A DNA stretch of 64,000 nt from Rhodosalinus sp041365695 (GCF_041365695.1 NZ_JBGFSJ010000002.1:1-64000); one strand, 5' to 3'; counted from the first letter of the stretch, positions 23,719 through 31,733 are shown. Made by a program: numbers and translations. The notes: generated by a model from the sequence alone, not told the origin.

Positions 23719-24053
23719 GGCCCTCTGGCTCCTTCTGCGATACGGACATGCACCTCCGAGATGGGAAGCGCGGCTCAAATGCCAAGCGCCCCCGTGGGCG
23801 CAACGCGCTGACGGGGGGCGATCCCGGGCCCAGGCCCATGGGACCGGAAGCGATGACGCACTTCCGGGGACAGGCCGGGATTAGGCCGCGGCCCTCACGG
23901 AGTCAAGCCGGTCGTCGCAGCGCCGCGGCGCAGCGGGGCGATGCAGGCCTGTCCGTCAGGCAGCCGGTCCCGGACATTGCCCTTGCGCCGCCGAACGCAA
24001 CCTGCCCAGTGTTGGCGCCGTGTGCGATGCCGCACGGTCGCCGGGGGAGTGTC
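23719..24053. other. Intergenic region between ffh and the divergent LysR gene
   Basis: 335 bp. Apart from the ffh promoter (23878-23906) I see no gene; the six short open frames are random. I looked for the SRP RNA hallmark near ffh (GGAAG tetraloop region) and found only an isolated GGACCGGAAGC without the matching stem. The LysR gene has a GGGGGAG ribosome site at 24043-24049. Confidence 0.6.
23878..23906 (-). promoter_or_regulatory. Promoter of ffh operon
   Basis: On the minus strand TTGACT (23901-23906), a 17-bp spacer and TAATCC (23878-23883). This is one of the best sigma70-type matches in the window. Start of transcription would be near 23870, giving a leader of about 150 nt. Confidence 0.65.
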
Positions 24054-24935
24054 ATGGAGAGCTGGGACGAGATCCGCACCGCCTATCACGTCGCGCAACG
24101 CGGCACGGTGAGCGGCGCGGCCGAGGCGCTGGGCGTCCATCACGCCACGGTCATCCGGCATGTCGACGCGCTGGAGGCGCGGCTAGGCGTGAAGCTGTTC
24201 CAGCGCCATGCCCGCGGCTACACGCCCACCGAGGCGGGCGAGGACCTGCTGCGCGTGGCCCAGGCCACGGACGAGCAGTTCGGCCAGCTTCTCGGGCGCA
24301 TGAAGGGGCGCGGCGCGGACGTGTCGGGCGAACTCGTGCTGACCTCCATCGTGGGGTTGTCGCCGCTCCTCGCGCCCGTCCTGCGCGACTTCCAGGACCG
24401 TTATCCGGCGGTCACCCTGCGCTATCTGACCAGCGAGAGGATCTTCCGGCTGGAATACGGCGAGGCGCATGTCGCGGTGCGCGCGGGCCCCGCCCCGGAG
24501 GAGCCCGACAACGTCGTCCAGCCCTTCCTGCGCCAGCGCATGGGGCTTTACGCCGCGCCCGCCTACGTCGCCGCTCGCGGCGTGCCCGCAAGCCTCTCGG
24601 CGCTCGACGGGCACCGGTTCGTCGGCCATGACGGCGAGATGCCCCGCGCCCCGTTCGATCGCTGGCTGCAGGCCGAGATCCCGCGCGGGCAGGTCGCCTT
24701 CCGAAGCCCCGACCCCCGGGCGCTGGAGGCCGCCGTGCTCGCCGGGGCGGGCATCGGGTTCCTGCCGCCCTGGACGGTGGCGGCGCATCCCGAGCTGACC
24801 GAGGTCGCGCCCCCGCGCGAGGCGTGGACCGCGCCGCTCTGGCTCGTCACCCATGTGGACCTGCATCGCAGCAGCAAGGTCCAGGCGCTGCTCAGCGCGC
24901 TCAAGGCGTATGCCAAGGGGCTCGAGGACGCATGA
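24054..24935 (+). CDS. LysR-family transcriptional regulator
   Basis: 293 aa. N-terminal helix-turn-helix: DEIRTAYHVAQRGTVSGAAEALGVHHATVIRHVDALEARLGVKLFQR; C-terminal periplasmic-binding-like effector domain from about residue 90. The ATG at 24054 has GGGGGAG upstream. The stop overlaps the start of the EamA transporter by 4 nt, so the pair is one transcript; the regulator may control export of a metabolite. Effector not deducible. Confidence 0.88.
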   Translation: MESWDEIRTAYHVAQRGTVSGAAEALGVHHATVIRHVDALEARLGVKLFQRHARGYTPTEAGEDLLRVAQATDEQFGQLLGRMKGRGADVSGELVLTSIVGLSPLLAPVLRDFQDRYPAVTLRYLTSERIFRLEYGEAHVAVRAGPAPEEPDNVVQPFLRQRMGLYAAPAYVAARGVPASLSALDGHRFVGHDGEMPRAPFDRWLQAEIPRGQVAFRSPDPRALEAAVLAGAGIGFLPPWTVAAHPELTEVAPPREAWTAPLWLVTHVDLHRSSKVQALLSALKAYAKGLEDA

Positions 24936-25840
24936 CGGAGGCGGCGCGCGGACACTTCGCCATGCTGCTTTTCTCGGGACTCGTCGCGGGCTCCTTCTCG
25001 CTCGGGGGGCTCGTCGCGAACGAGATCGCGCCCGCCGCGATCACCGCGGTGCGCTTCGCGCTCGCCGCGCTCGTCATGGGCGCGGTCGTCTGGCTGGGCG
25101 GCCGGGCGGAGCGACGGGCGCTCGCCGCGCCCTGGCGCTATCTCGTGCTGGGCGCGCTCTTCGCGACCTATTTCGTGCTCATGTTCGAGGGGCTGAAGAC
25201 CGCGCCGCCGGTCAGTGCCGCGGCGGTCTTCACGCTGACCCCACTGATGGCGGCGGGGCTGGGCTGGGTGATCCTGCGCCAGGTGACGACGCCGCGCATG
25301 GCGCTTGCGCTCGCCATCGGTGCGGCGGGGGCGCTGTGGGTGATCTTTCGCGCGGACTGGCAGACCTTCCTGGGTTTCGACGTGGGGCGGGGCGAGATCA
25401 TCTATTTCTGGGGCTGCTTCGCCCATGCGGCCTACACGCCGATGCTGCGGCGGCTGAACCGCGGGGAATCCCCCACCGTGTTCACCCTGGGCGTGCTGGT
25501 GGCCGGCACGGTCGTTCTGGGGCTGTGGGGCTGGCCCGAGATACGGGCCACGGGCTGGGCGGCGCTGCCTGCGATCGTCTGGGTGACGATCCTCTACCTC
25601 GCGATCTTCGCGTCGGCGGCGACCTTCGTCCTGCTGCAATACGCCACGCTCCGGCTGCCCTCGGCGAAGGTCATGGCCTACACCTATCTCACGCCGTCCT
25701 GGGTGCTCGTGTGGGAGCTTGCGCTGGGCAATGGCGCGCCCCGCCCGCTCGTGCTGGCGGGGCTCGGGCTTACCGTGGCGGCGCTCCTGCTGCTTCTCAA
25801 GGACGAGGAGGCGCCGCGCCGGGTGGCGGGTCAGTCGTGA
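24932..25840 (+). CDS. EamA/DMT-superfamily transporter
   Basis: 302 aa with ten predicted membrane spans in two EamA repeats (FSGLVAGSFSLGGLVANEIAPAAITAVRF and the C-terminal YLTPSWVLVWELALG). Such proteins export amino acids or other small metabolites. It is coupled to the LysR gene by a 4-nt overlap. The last 10 bases overlap the convergent arsR-type gene. Substrate unknown. Confidence 0.85.
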   Translation: MTEAARGHFAMLLFSGLVAGSFSLGGLVANEIAPAAITAVRFALAALVMGAVVWLGGRAERRALAAPWRYLVLGALFATYFVLMFEGLKTAPPVSAAAVFTLTPLMAAGLGWVILRQVTTPRMALALAIGAAGALWVIFRADWQTFLGFDVGRGEIIYFWGCFAHAAYTPMLRRLNRGESPTVFTLGVLVAGTVVLGLWGWPEIRATGWAALPAIVWVTILYLAIFASAATFVLLQYATLRLPSAKVMAYTYLTPSWVLVWELALGNGAPRPLVLAGLGLTVAALLLLLKDEEAPRRVAGQS

Positions 25841-26181
25841 TGGTCGGGGCAAGCCCCCCGGCCGCCCAGCTCCTGCCGGAGAAATCGCTCGAAGGCGTCG
25901 AGGTTGACGGGCTCGAACTGGCCGAAGCCCTGCATCCATACGCTCGCGTCGCGAAGCGCGTCGGGCTCCAGCTTGCACCATTTGACCCGTCCGCGCCGCT
26001 CCTGGCTGATGAGACCGGCGCGGCTGAGGATCGCGAGGTGCTTCGAGATGGCGGCCAGCGACATCTCGAAGGGTTCGGCCACATCGGTCACCGCCATGTC
26101 ATCCTCGAGCAGCATGGCGAGGATCGCCCGCCGCGTGGGATCGGCGAGCGCGGCGAAGACGGCATCGAGTTTGTCGATCAT
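25831..26181 (-). CDS. ArsR-family (SmtB-like) regulator
   Basis: 116 aa. Winged helix: LADPTRRAILAMLLEDDMAVTDVAEPFEMSLAAISKHLAILSRAGLISQERRGRVKWCKLEPDAL. No metal-binding CxC is seen in the recognition helix, so it belongs to the non-metal branch often paired with SRPBCC proteins, although no such gene is adjacent here. A TCAAC-N6-GTTGA inverted repeat lies 31-46 bp upstream. Convergent and overlapping by 10 bp with the EamA gene. Confidence 0.88.
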   Translation of the reverse strand: MIDKLDAVFAALADPTRRAILAMLLEDDMAVTDVAEPFEMSLAAISKHLAILSRAGLISQERRGRVKWCKLEPDALRDASVWMQGFGQFEPVNLDAFERFLRQELGGRGACPDHHD

Positions 26182-26211
26182 CCTGCCTCTTCGCCCGTCG
26201 CGCCCGGAAAC

Positions 26212-26227
26212 TCAACCGTTCAGTTGA
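26212..26227. promoter_or_regulatory. Candidate operator of the ArsR-family gene
   Basis: Inverted repeat TCAAC-N6-GTTGA (26212-26227), also containing GTTCA-GT-TGAAC (26218-26229). Its place just upstream of the regulator start and its form resemble autoregulatory sites of the SRPBCC-linked ArsR branch (roughly TCAACC...GGTTGA). Confidence 0.5.
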
Positions 26228-26330
26228 ACGAGAGTCCTGGCCCGTCCGCGCGCCGCCTGACCTTGTCCGGTGTTGCGAGGCCCTAAATTCCTTGATGAAT
26301 TACAGCTACTTGACCGTCGCACGGCCGTGC

Positions 26331-26359
26331 TTGACTCGCGCCGTGCTGCAGCGTAGCAC
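26331..26359 (+). promoter_or_regulatory. Promoter of the F0 ATP synthase operon
   Basis: TTGACT (26331-26336), 17-bp spacer, TAGCAC (26354-26359), followed by a leader of about 20 nt and a GGGGAG ribosome site. A small inverted repeat AATTC-N6-GAATT (26286-26301) lies upstream; no regulator can be assigned to it. Confidence 0.5.
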
Positions 26360-26387
26360 CCTACGCGACGATCCGCGGGGAGCCTTG

Positions 26388-26720
26388 GTGCCTGACGCCG
26401 ACCACAAGCGCCAACTCGAGCAGCTTGAAAAGCGGCTGGCCGCCCTGAAGGCGGCGCAGGAGCCCAAGCCCCGCGCGGACGAGCATTATTCGCAGGCGCA
26501 GCTCGCGTGGCGGATGGTGATCGAGCTGGTGGCGGGCCTCGGGATCGGGTTCGGCATCGGGTACGGGCTGGACAGCCTCTTCGGCACCCTGCCCGTGCTG
26601 CTGGTGACGTTTACGTTGCTGGGCTTCGCGGCGGGCATCAAGACGATGCTGAGAAGCGCGCGGGAAGTCCAGAAGGACGCGGAAACCCGCGCTGGCGGGC
26701 ACGAGGACGGGAGAGACTAG
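26388..26720 (+). CDS. atpI: ATP synthase protein I (AtpI / AtpQ-type assembly factor)
   Basis: 110 aa with two membrane spans (AWRMVIELVAGLGIGFGIGYGL and VLLVTFTLLGFAAGI) after a hydrophilic coiled N-terminus. It helps c-ring assembly or Mg2+ handling. A GTG at 26388 is taken as start because GGGGAG precedes it by 5-6 nt and the encoded PDADHKRQLEQLEKRLAALK fits family N-termini; the frame extends back to 26292 through the promoter and is unlikely to be translated. First gene of atpI-atpB-atpE-b'-b. Confidence 0.87.
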   Translation: MPDADHKRQLEQLEKRLAALKAAQEPKPRADEHYSQAQLAWRMVIELVAGLGIGFGIGYGLDSLFGTLPVLLVTFTLLGFAAGIKTMLRSAREVQKDAETRAGGHEDGRD

Positions 26721-26722
26721 GC

Positions 26723-27478
26723 GTGGCGACGGATGCGGCAGGCGAAGGCGGCGGGCTGGCGTTCAACCCGATGGACCAGTTCCTGGTGAAGCCCCTGTTC
26801 GGGGACGGGCCGGTGCACTGGTACACCATCACCAACGTGACGCTCTGGATGGCGCTCGCGGTGGTCGGGGTGACCGCGCTTCTCGTGATCGGCACATCGC
26901 GCCGCGCGATCATCCCCTCGCGCAGCCAGTCCGTGGCGGAACTCGCCTACGGGTTCGTCTACAAGATGGTCGAGGACGTGGCCGGGAAGGACGGTCTCAA
27001 GTACTTCCCGTACATCATGACGCTGTTCATGTTCATCGTCTTCGCCAATTTCCTCGGCCTGATCCCGATGTCCTTCACGACGACGAGCCACATCGCGGTG
27101 ACCGCCGTGCTCGCCATGGCCGTCTTCCTGACCGTGACGGCGATCGGCTTCATCAAGAACGGCACGAAGTTCCTCGGGCTTTTCTGGGTGCAGGAGGCAC
27201 CGCTGCCGCTGCGGCCGGTTCTCGCGATCATCGAGCTCATCTCGTATTTCGTGCGCCCGGTGAGCCACTCCATCCGTCTTGCCGGCAACATGATGGCGGG
27301 CCACGCGGTTCTGAAGGTGTTCGCGGGCTTCAGCCAGGTCGCGGCGATCGCGCCGATCTCGATCTTGGCCGTGACGGCCATCTACGGCCTCGAAGTGCTG
27401 GTGTCGTTCATCCAGGCCTACGTCTTCACGATCCTCACCTGTGTCTATCTGAAGGATGCGCTGCATCCGAGCCACTGA
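26723..27478 (+). CDS. atpB: ATP synthase F0 subunit a
   Basis: 251 aa, integral membrane. The essential Arg lies in HSIRLAGNMMAGHAVLKVFAGF, part of the proton half-channels facing the c-ring. A GTG at 26723 two bases after the atpI stop, with GGGAGAG upstream, is the best start; the first ATG in frame would remove the conserved N-terminus. Length matches other Rhodobacteraceae subunits a. Confidence 0.94.
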   Translation: MATDAAGEGGGLAFNPMDQFLVKPLFGDGPVHWYTITNVTLWMALAVVGVTALLVIGTSRRAIIPSRSQSVAELAYGFVYKMVEDVAGKDGLKYFPYIMTLFMFIVFANFLGLIPMSFTTTSHIAVTAVLAMAVFLTVTAIGFIKNGTKFLGLFWVQEAPLPLRPVLAIIELISYFVRPVSHSIRLAGNMMAGHAVLKVFAGFSQVAAIAPISILAVTAIYGLEVLVSFIQAYVFTILTCVYLKDALHPSH

Positions 27479-27557
27479 GACATCCGGGCCGGGCGAAAGC
27501 CCGGGCCGAACCGCACACCCCTTAATCAGCCATCTTCCAACCGTAAGGAGAAACGAC

Positions 27558-27794
27558 ATGGAAGGCGATATCGCAAACATGGGTCAGTTCATCGGCGCAG
27601 GCCTCGCCGCCATCGGGTCGGGTGCGGCCGCGATCGGTGTGGGCCACGTGGCCGGCAACTTCCTTTCGGGTGCGCTGCGCAACCCGTCGGCAGCGGCAAG
27701 CCAGACCGCCACGCTCTTCATCGGCATCGCCTTCGCCGAAGCGCTGGGGATCTTCTCGTTCCTCGTCGCGCTTCTGCTGATGTTCGCCGTCTGA
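27558..27794 (+). CDS. atpE: ATP synthase F0 subunit c
   Basis: 78-aa hairpin of two membrane helices with the polar loop R41-N42-P43 and proton-binding E61 in GIAFAEALGIF. The AAGGAG at 27545-27550 is the strongest ribosome site in the operon, fitting the high copy number of c. The glycine-rich first helix (GAGLAAIGSGAAAIGVG) indicates H+ coupling rather than Na+. Confidence 0.97.
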   Translation: MEGDIANMGQFIGAGLAAIGSGAAAIGVGHVAGNFLSGALRNPSAAASQTATLFIGIAFAEALGIFSFLVALLLMFAV

Positions 27795-27879
27795 TCCGGG
27801 GAACGATCCTTACGGAGGGGGCGTCGGCCGGCCTGATGCCGGCCGCGCCCCCAAGGATTTGACACCGACGGAGGGCCGA

Positions 27880-28434
27880 ATGGCGACCGATACCGAAGGC
27901 GCAGCCGCGCAAGGCATGGACGGCGGGGCGGAGGCCGGCGCGACCGGGCTTCCGCAGCTCGACTTCTCGACCTTCCCCAACCAGATCTTCTGGCTGGTCG
28001 TCACGCTGCTCGCCATCTACTACATCCTGACGCGGATCGCGCTGCCGCGCATTGCGTCGGTTCTCGCCGAGCGTTCGGGCAGCATCACCAACGACCTTGC
28101 TGCCGCCGAGGACCTCAAGGCCAAGGCCGCCGAGGCCGAGAAGGCCTACGAGAAGGCGCTCGCGGACGCACGGGCCGAGGCACAGAAGATCATCGGCGAG
28201 GCGAAGGCAGAGATCCAGGCCGACGTTGATGCCGCGACACGTCGCGCCGACGCCGAGATCGCGGAAAAGACCGCGGAGTCGGAGAAGGCCATCGCCGAAA
28301 TCCGCGAGAACGCGGCCCAGAGCGTTCAGGACGTCGCGCGCGACACCGTGGGCGCGGTGCTCTCCGCGGTCGGGGCGGACGCCGACGACGCCGAAATCGA
28401 GAAGGCCCTCGCGGCCCGGGCAAAGGGGGCATGA
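27880..28434 (+). CDS. atpG: ATP synthase F0 subunit b' (b2)
   Basis: 184 aa: soluble N-terminus, one membrane span (FPNQIFWLVVTLLAIYYIL), then a long charged coiled coil (DLKAKAAEAEKAYEKALADA...). b and b' form the heterodimeric peripheral stalk in photosynthetic and related alphaproteobacteria. Start ATG at 27880 preceded by GGAGGG. The stop overlaps the b start by 4 nt. The gene is also called atpX or atpF2. Confidence 0.93.
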   Translation: MATDTEGAAAQGMDGGAEAGATGLPQLDFSTFPNQIFWLVVTLLAIYYILTRIALPRIASVLAERSGSITNDLAAAEDLKAKAAEAEKAYEKALADARAEAQKIIGEAKAEIQADVDAATRRADAEIAEKTAESEKAIAEIRENAAQSVQDVARDTVGAVLSAVGADADDAEIEKALAARAKGA

Positions 28435-28997
28435 CCATGCGGAAGTTCACCGTTCTCGCCGTCACGCTGGCTGCCGCCAGCCCGGCCCACGCCGCGAAGG
28501 GTCCGTTCTTCTCGCTCGCGAACACTGACTTTGTCGTCCTGATCTCGTTCATCGTGTTCATCGGCGTGCTCGTCTACTTCAATGTGCCGACGCTGCTGAG
28601 CGGGATGCTCGACAAGCGCGCCGAGGGCATCAAGAGCGAGCTTGACGAGGCCCGGTCGATCCGGGAGGAAGCGCAGAAGCTTCTGGCCTCCTACGAGCGC
28701 AAGCAGCGCGAGGTCGCGGAGCAATCCGATCGCATTGTCGCGCATGCGCGCGAAGAGGCCGAGCTGGCCGCGGAGCAGGCGAAGAAGGATCTCGAGACCT
28801 CGATCGCCCGCCGCTTGAAGACGGCCGAGGAGCAGATCGCCCAGGCCGAGGCGCGCGCCGTGCGCGACGTGCGCGACCGCGCCGCGGAGATGGCTGTCGC
28901 GGTGGCGCGGGACGTGATCGCGGGGCGCATGACCGCCGCGCGCGGCAACGAGCTGATCGACGCCTCAATCGAGGAAGTTGGCCAGAAGCTTCACTGA
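28431..28997 (+). CDS. atpF: ATP synthase F0 subunit b
   Basis: 188 aa with a hydrophobic signal-like N-terminus (RKFTVLAVTLAAASPAHAA), a membrane span (FVVLISFIVFIGVLVYFNV) and a coiled-coil stalk domain. Partner of b'. Last gene of the F0 operon; the F1 genes are not in this window, as usual for alphaproteobacteria. Confidence 0.94.
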   Translation: MTMRKFTVLAVTLAAASPAHAAKGPFFSLANTDFVVLISFIVFIGVLVYFNVPTLLSGMLDKRAEGIKSELDEARSIREEAQKLLASYERKQREVAEQSDRIVAHAREEAELAAEQAKKDLETSIARRLKTAEEQIAQAEARAVRDVRDRAAEMAVAVARDVIAGRMTAARGNELIDASIEEVGQKLH

Positions 28998-29031
28998 CCC
29001 TTTCGGCACGGCCCGGAAAGACCTGCATGTG

Positions 29032-29065
29032 ACGGCCCCGGTCCAGCTGGGGCCGTTCGCGTTTT
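29032..29065 (+). terminator. Terminator after the F0 ATP synthase operon
   Basis: Stem ACGGCCCC/GGGGCCGT (29032-29039 / 29049-29056) with a 9-nt loop, followed by TCGCGTTTT. It lies 35 bp after the atpF stop. The T-run is short, so termination may be partial. Confidence 0.6.
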
Positions 29066-29398
29066 CGCCAGCAAGTTATGGTTCGGCGACCCGTGGAGAT
29101 GCAAGTTCAACGCGTCGCCGCGCACGCTCCGCATGACATGTGCGGCAGACTCTCGTCGCGCGACCGCGCACTCCCACCGCGGCGGGGGGCTGGGTCAAGG
29201 ATGACGGGATGGCCTTCCGATGCGGAGGCGGCGCAGGTGCCATGCGCGCTGCTGCTTGCCACCGCCGCGCCTGGGTTCGCGGTTCCAGCCGCCGGATGCT
29301 TGTCGCACCCTCGACCATGGCGTGGGGCCAGTCTCTGACCGGGGCTTCGGGCCAAGGCGGCTTCTGGACGATCGCCGCTTCGGGGCAGCGACGGCTAA
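29066..29398. other. Intergenic region between the F0 operon and the TsoY-like gene
   Basis: About 330 bp. Short open frames here (both strands) have no ribosome sites, no recognisable product and read partly through the terminators; I see no gene, repeat or RNA. Confidence 0.5.
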
Positions 29399-29425
29399 AA
29401 GGGCGCGCCGTCCGGGCGCGCCCTT
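29399..29425 (-). terminator. Rho-independent terminator of the TsoY-like gene
   Basis: Perfect 11-bp stem AAGGGCGCGCC/GGCGCGCCCTT with a 5-nt loop, 20 bp past the stop codon. On the minus strand it runs into TTTT, the classical form. Confidence 0.85.
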
Positions 29426-29445
29426 CCAGTTGGTGGATACGGCGG

Positions 29446-30657
29446 TCATTCGGCCGGGACGGCGGCCCGTGCGGCGGGGGTGAAATGCTGCCGGTTGAGC
29501 CGGAGCACGAGCGCGATCGCCACCACCTGCGCGACGAGTGCCACGGCCGTCAACGCCCAGTACCCGGCAGAGAACTGCGTGACGACGCCGGCGCCGACCA
29601 GGCCCTTGTTGATGAAGAACTGCCCCATCACGGAAAGCGCCACCGCCGGACAGACCAGCGCGTAGGAACCGGGCGAGGTCCTAGGCCCGATCACGAAGTC
29701 CGCAAAGTAGCCCTGGCGCAGCAGCACGACCAGTCCGAGCGCGAAGAACACGATCTGGACCGTCAGGAGACGTGCGAGGAACACCAACGTCTCGCCCGGG
29801 TTCTCCTCGGCTCCGAAGGCGGTATGCAGCCCGTGCTCCTGGCGCAGGAAGAGAATGCCGAGGACCGTCATGATCGGCACCACCACCATGAGCGTCGGGC
29901 CGGCCTCCTTCGCGGTGCCATGCTGCAACATCGAGTTGAAGGCGATGATCGCGGCGATCGCGGCGTAAAGCGCCGCGGTCACGCCGAAGAAAGTGGACAG
30001 CACGAGGCTCGTGCCGACCGTGAGGGTCGTGCCGCTCATCGCCGCCGGGGCGGCGAACCCCACCCCCACCATGGAGAGCGCGAAGGCGGGCAGAAGCTGC
30101 GCGAACGAGTTGTTGGCCGTCACGTCGAAGACGCCGCCCTCGCTGAGGACGCGGCCGAGAAAATCGCCGATCTGGCGGAACGCCAGCACCCCCACCAGCA
30201 GGAAGGCGACCATCGCCGCGGGAAAGAGATACTCCACCACGGTCCAGAGCCCCGGAACGAAGACGAGGCCGAGGATGAACCCCACATTGATGCTCATGGC
30301 GAGGGCGAGCGGCATCGTCAGCAGCGTCGTCTCGGCATTCGTGGCACGCAGACGCCTGTAGTCCTCGGTCTGCCGGAAAGCGGCGAAGGCCCGCAGGTTC
30401 CAGACGAGCGACTTCAGGTTCAGGAAGGCGAAGGCCCCGATGCCCGACAGCGCGGCGACGATGGCGGTCTGCATGGCAAGGCCACCGTTCGCGAAGGCCG
30501 TGGCGATGTCGCCGAAGACGGGAACGGGCTGTCCCGGATGGGGCACCCAGAACATCAGGAACATGAAGAAGGTGACGGTAATGCCCCCCGCGCCCAGCGA
30601 GGCGAGGAAATAGAGCGGAGAGTAGTTGTCCGCAGGTCTTGCGACGTGATCCGGCAT
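29446..30657 (-). CDS. Multi-span membrane protein, TsoY-like family
   Basis: 403 aa with about ten membrane spans. The N-terminus DNYSPLYFLASLGAGGITVT, followed by FFMFLMFWVPHPGQPVPVF, and the C-terminal GSYALVCPAVALSVMGQFFINKGLV agree with what I remember of proteins annotated as TsoY family (seleno)protein, linked by name to sulfur metabolism. No selenocysteine is involved here as the frame has no internal TGA. Start at 30657 (MPDHVARPADNY) with GGGAG 8 nt upstream. The promoter carries ATTC-N8-GAAT sites typical of persulfide-sensing repressors. Function unknown. Confidence 0.6.
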   Translation of the reverse strand: MPDHVARPADNYSPLYFLASLGAGGITVTFFMFLMFWVPHPGQPVPVFGDIATAFANGGLAMQTAIVAALSGIGAFAFLNLKSLVWNLRAFAAFRQTEDYRRLRATNAETTLLTMPLALAMSINVGFILGLVFVPGLWTVVEYLFPAAMVAFLLVGVLAFRQIGDFLGRVLSEGGVFDVTANNSFAQLLPAFALSMVGVGFAAPAAMSGTTLTVGTSLVLSTFFGVTAALYAAIAAIIAFNSMLQHGTAKEAGPTLMVVVPIMTVLGILFLRQEHGLHTAFGAEENPGETLVFLARLLTVQIVFFALGLVVLLRQGYFADFVIGPRTSPGSYALVCPAVALSVMGQFFINKGLVGAGVVTQFSAGYWALTAVALVAQVVAIALVLRLNRQHFTPAARAAVPAE

Positions 30658-30675
30658 TGGTGAACTCCCATACGT

Positions 30676-30720
30676 ATTCCAGAACTGGAATATAATATGC
30701 ATCCGGATTTCGGAATGTAA
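30676..30720 (-). promoter_or_regulatory. TsoY-like gene promoter with two SqrR/BigR-type operator sites
   Basis: Minus strand: -35 TTACAT (30715-30720), 17-bp spacer, -10 TATTAT (30692-30697). A perfect ATTC-N8-GAAT (30676-30691, within an 8-bp-arm repeat TATTCCAG/CTGGAATA) sits just downstream of the -10. A one-mismatch copy (30701-30716) fills the spacer; the centres are 25 bp apart. As I recall, the sulfide/persulfide-responsive repressor SqrR of Rhodobacter binds ATTC-N8-GAAT. Confidence 0.65.
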
Positions 30721-30782
30721 ATGGTCGCGTCGACCCCTTGGCGGTAACGCCGCGTTAACCATTTGTCGCTCTGATCGCGCCG

Positions 30783-31079
30783 ATGCTGATAAGATCGATT
30801 TCCTGCGCGGCCCTTTGCCTCGCCGCCGCCTGCGACACGCCGGGGCGGGGCTTCATGGGACAGCCCGCGGAACGCGTGGCGGCCGGCGGGCATGTCTTCG
30901 ACGTGCGCGTGCGCGGCGACCGGGCGGAAGCGATTCGCCTCAACGCCGCCGTCTTCCCGAGCTATGGCGAGGTCGGGCCCGCCGCGGCGCTTGCGATTCG
31001 CCGTGCGACCGGCTGCGAACCGCAGGCGCTGACCGGCGATCCGTCCGTCGTCCACGCCACGCTGGCGTGCCCCGGCTAG
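30783..31079 (+). CDS. Small lipoprotein of unknown function
   Basis: 98 aa with a lipoprotein signal (MLIRSISCAALCLAAAC, lipobox LAAAC, lipidated Cys at 17). The mature part (GHVFDVRVRGDRAEAIRLNAAVFPSYGEVGPAAALAIRRATGC) has a second cysteine pair region and no known domain. Its stop codon shares the tetranucleotide CTAG (31076-31079) with the stop of the convergent acetyltransferase. Probably a periplasmic or outer-membrane-anchored protein. Confidence 0.72.
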   Translation: MLIRSISCAALCLAAACDTPGRGFMGQPAERVAAGGHVFDVRVRGDRAEAIRLNAAVFPSYGEVGPAAALAIRRATGCEPQALTGDPSVVHATLACPG

Positions 31080-31531
31080 GTCAGCGGCTTTTCCATGAAG
31101 ACGCTGCTGCCGTTCGCCGCGTAGTCGCCGAACGGCTCGCACCGGACGAAGCCCGCGCTTTCGTAAAGCGCCATGGCCTCGGTCAGCGCATCGCCGGTCT
31201 CCAGCCGCAGGCACGGCATGTCGAGGTGGCGCGCCTCGAGCTCCAGCCGGTCGAGCAGGCGGCGCGCGACGCCCTGGCGGCGCACGAAGGGTGCGGTGAA
31301 CATCGCTTTCACTTCGCCGTAGCCTTGACGTTGCGCAAGCGCGGCACATCCAAGCGTCGTATCCCACTCGCGCGCGACGAAAAATCGAATGTCCGGCCCG
31401 CGCAGTTCCTCGACGCCCAAGTGATGATTGTGCTCCGCCGGGAAGAGACGCGCCATGAGCGCATGACCCTCTTCGATAAGGGACCGCACCTCTGGCGTCC
31501 GCGGGTCGCCGGGTTCCACGATGACGGTCAT
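31076..31531 (-). CDS. GNAT-family N-acetyltransferase
   Basis: 151 aa: acetyl-CoA motif MFTAPFVRRQGVARRLLDRLE and C-terminal LRLETGDALTEAMALYESAGFVRCEPFGDY, the typical GNAT A and B motifs. Similar proteins are common in alphaproteobacteria without known substrates. Convergent with the lipoprotein gene, sharing CTAG as stop codons. Confidence 0.85.
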   Translation of the reverse strand: MTVIVEPGDPRTPEVRSLIEEGHALMARLFPAEHNHHLGVEELRGPDIRFFVAREWDTTLGCAALAQRQGYGEVKAMFTAPFVRRQGVARRLLDRLELEARHLDMPCLRLETGDALTEAMALYESAGFVRCEPFGDYAANGSSVFMEKPLT

Positions 31532-31667
31532 GGCTTCTCCCTCGCTTGGCCGGAGGCGCCAGTTTGCTCAGATGGCGCGGACGGTCAAGCGGCTGCATGA
31601 GTTGGGCGGGCCGCTTCAACATCTTGTGGAAATCTCGGGCTTACATCCCCAGATGCGGGGTCCTGCA

Positions 31668-31697
31668 TTGACAGGGCCGCCCGACGCCCCGCAGAAT
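31668..31697 (+). promoter_or_regulatory. Probable promoter of smc
   Basis: TTGACA (31668-31673), 18-bp spacer, CAGAAT (31692-31697). This is the only good -35 in the 202-bp gap upstream of smc. The smc ribosome site GGAGG is at 31719-31723. Confidence 0.5.
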
Positions 31698-31733
31698 GAC
31701 GCTACGCGCTGAATCACCGGAGGCTCCCCGCCA

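Noticed and set aside
23719..24053. Possible SRP RNA gene next to ffh
   Set aside because: A GGACCGGAAGC piece at about 23841 resembles the SRP tetraloop region, but the flanks cannot form the needed helix 8.
26292..26387. Upstream extension of atpI by 32 codons
   Set aside because: Would start inside or before the promoter TTGACT-17-TAGCAC and has no ribosome site; family N-termini begin near the GTG at 26388.
29140..30663. 507-aa open frame antisense to the TsoY-like gene
   Set aside because: Polar low-complexity product, reads through the terminator at 29399-29425, and the opposite strand encodes a clear membrane protein with promoter and terminator.
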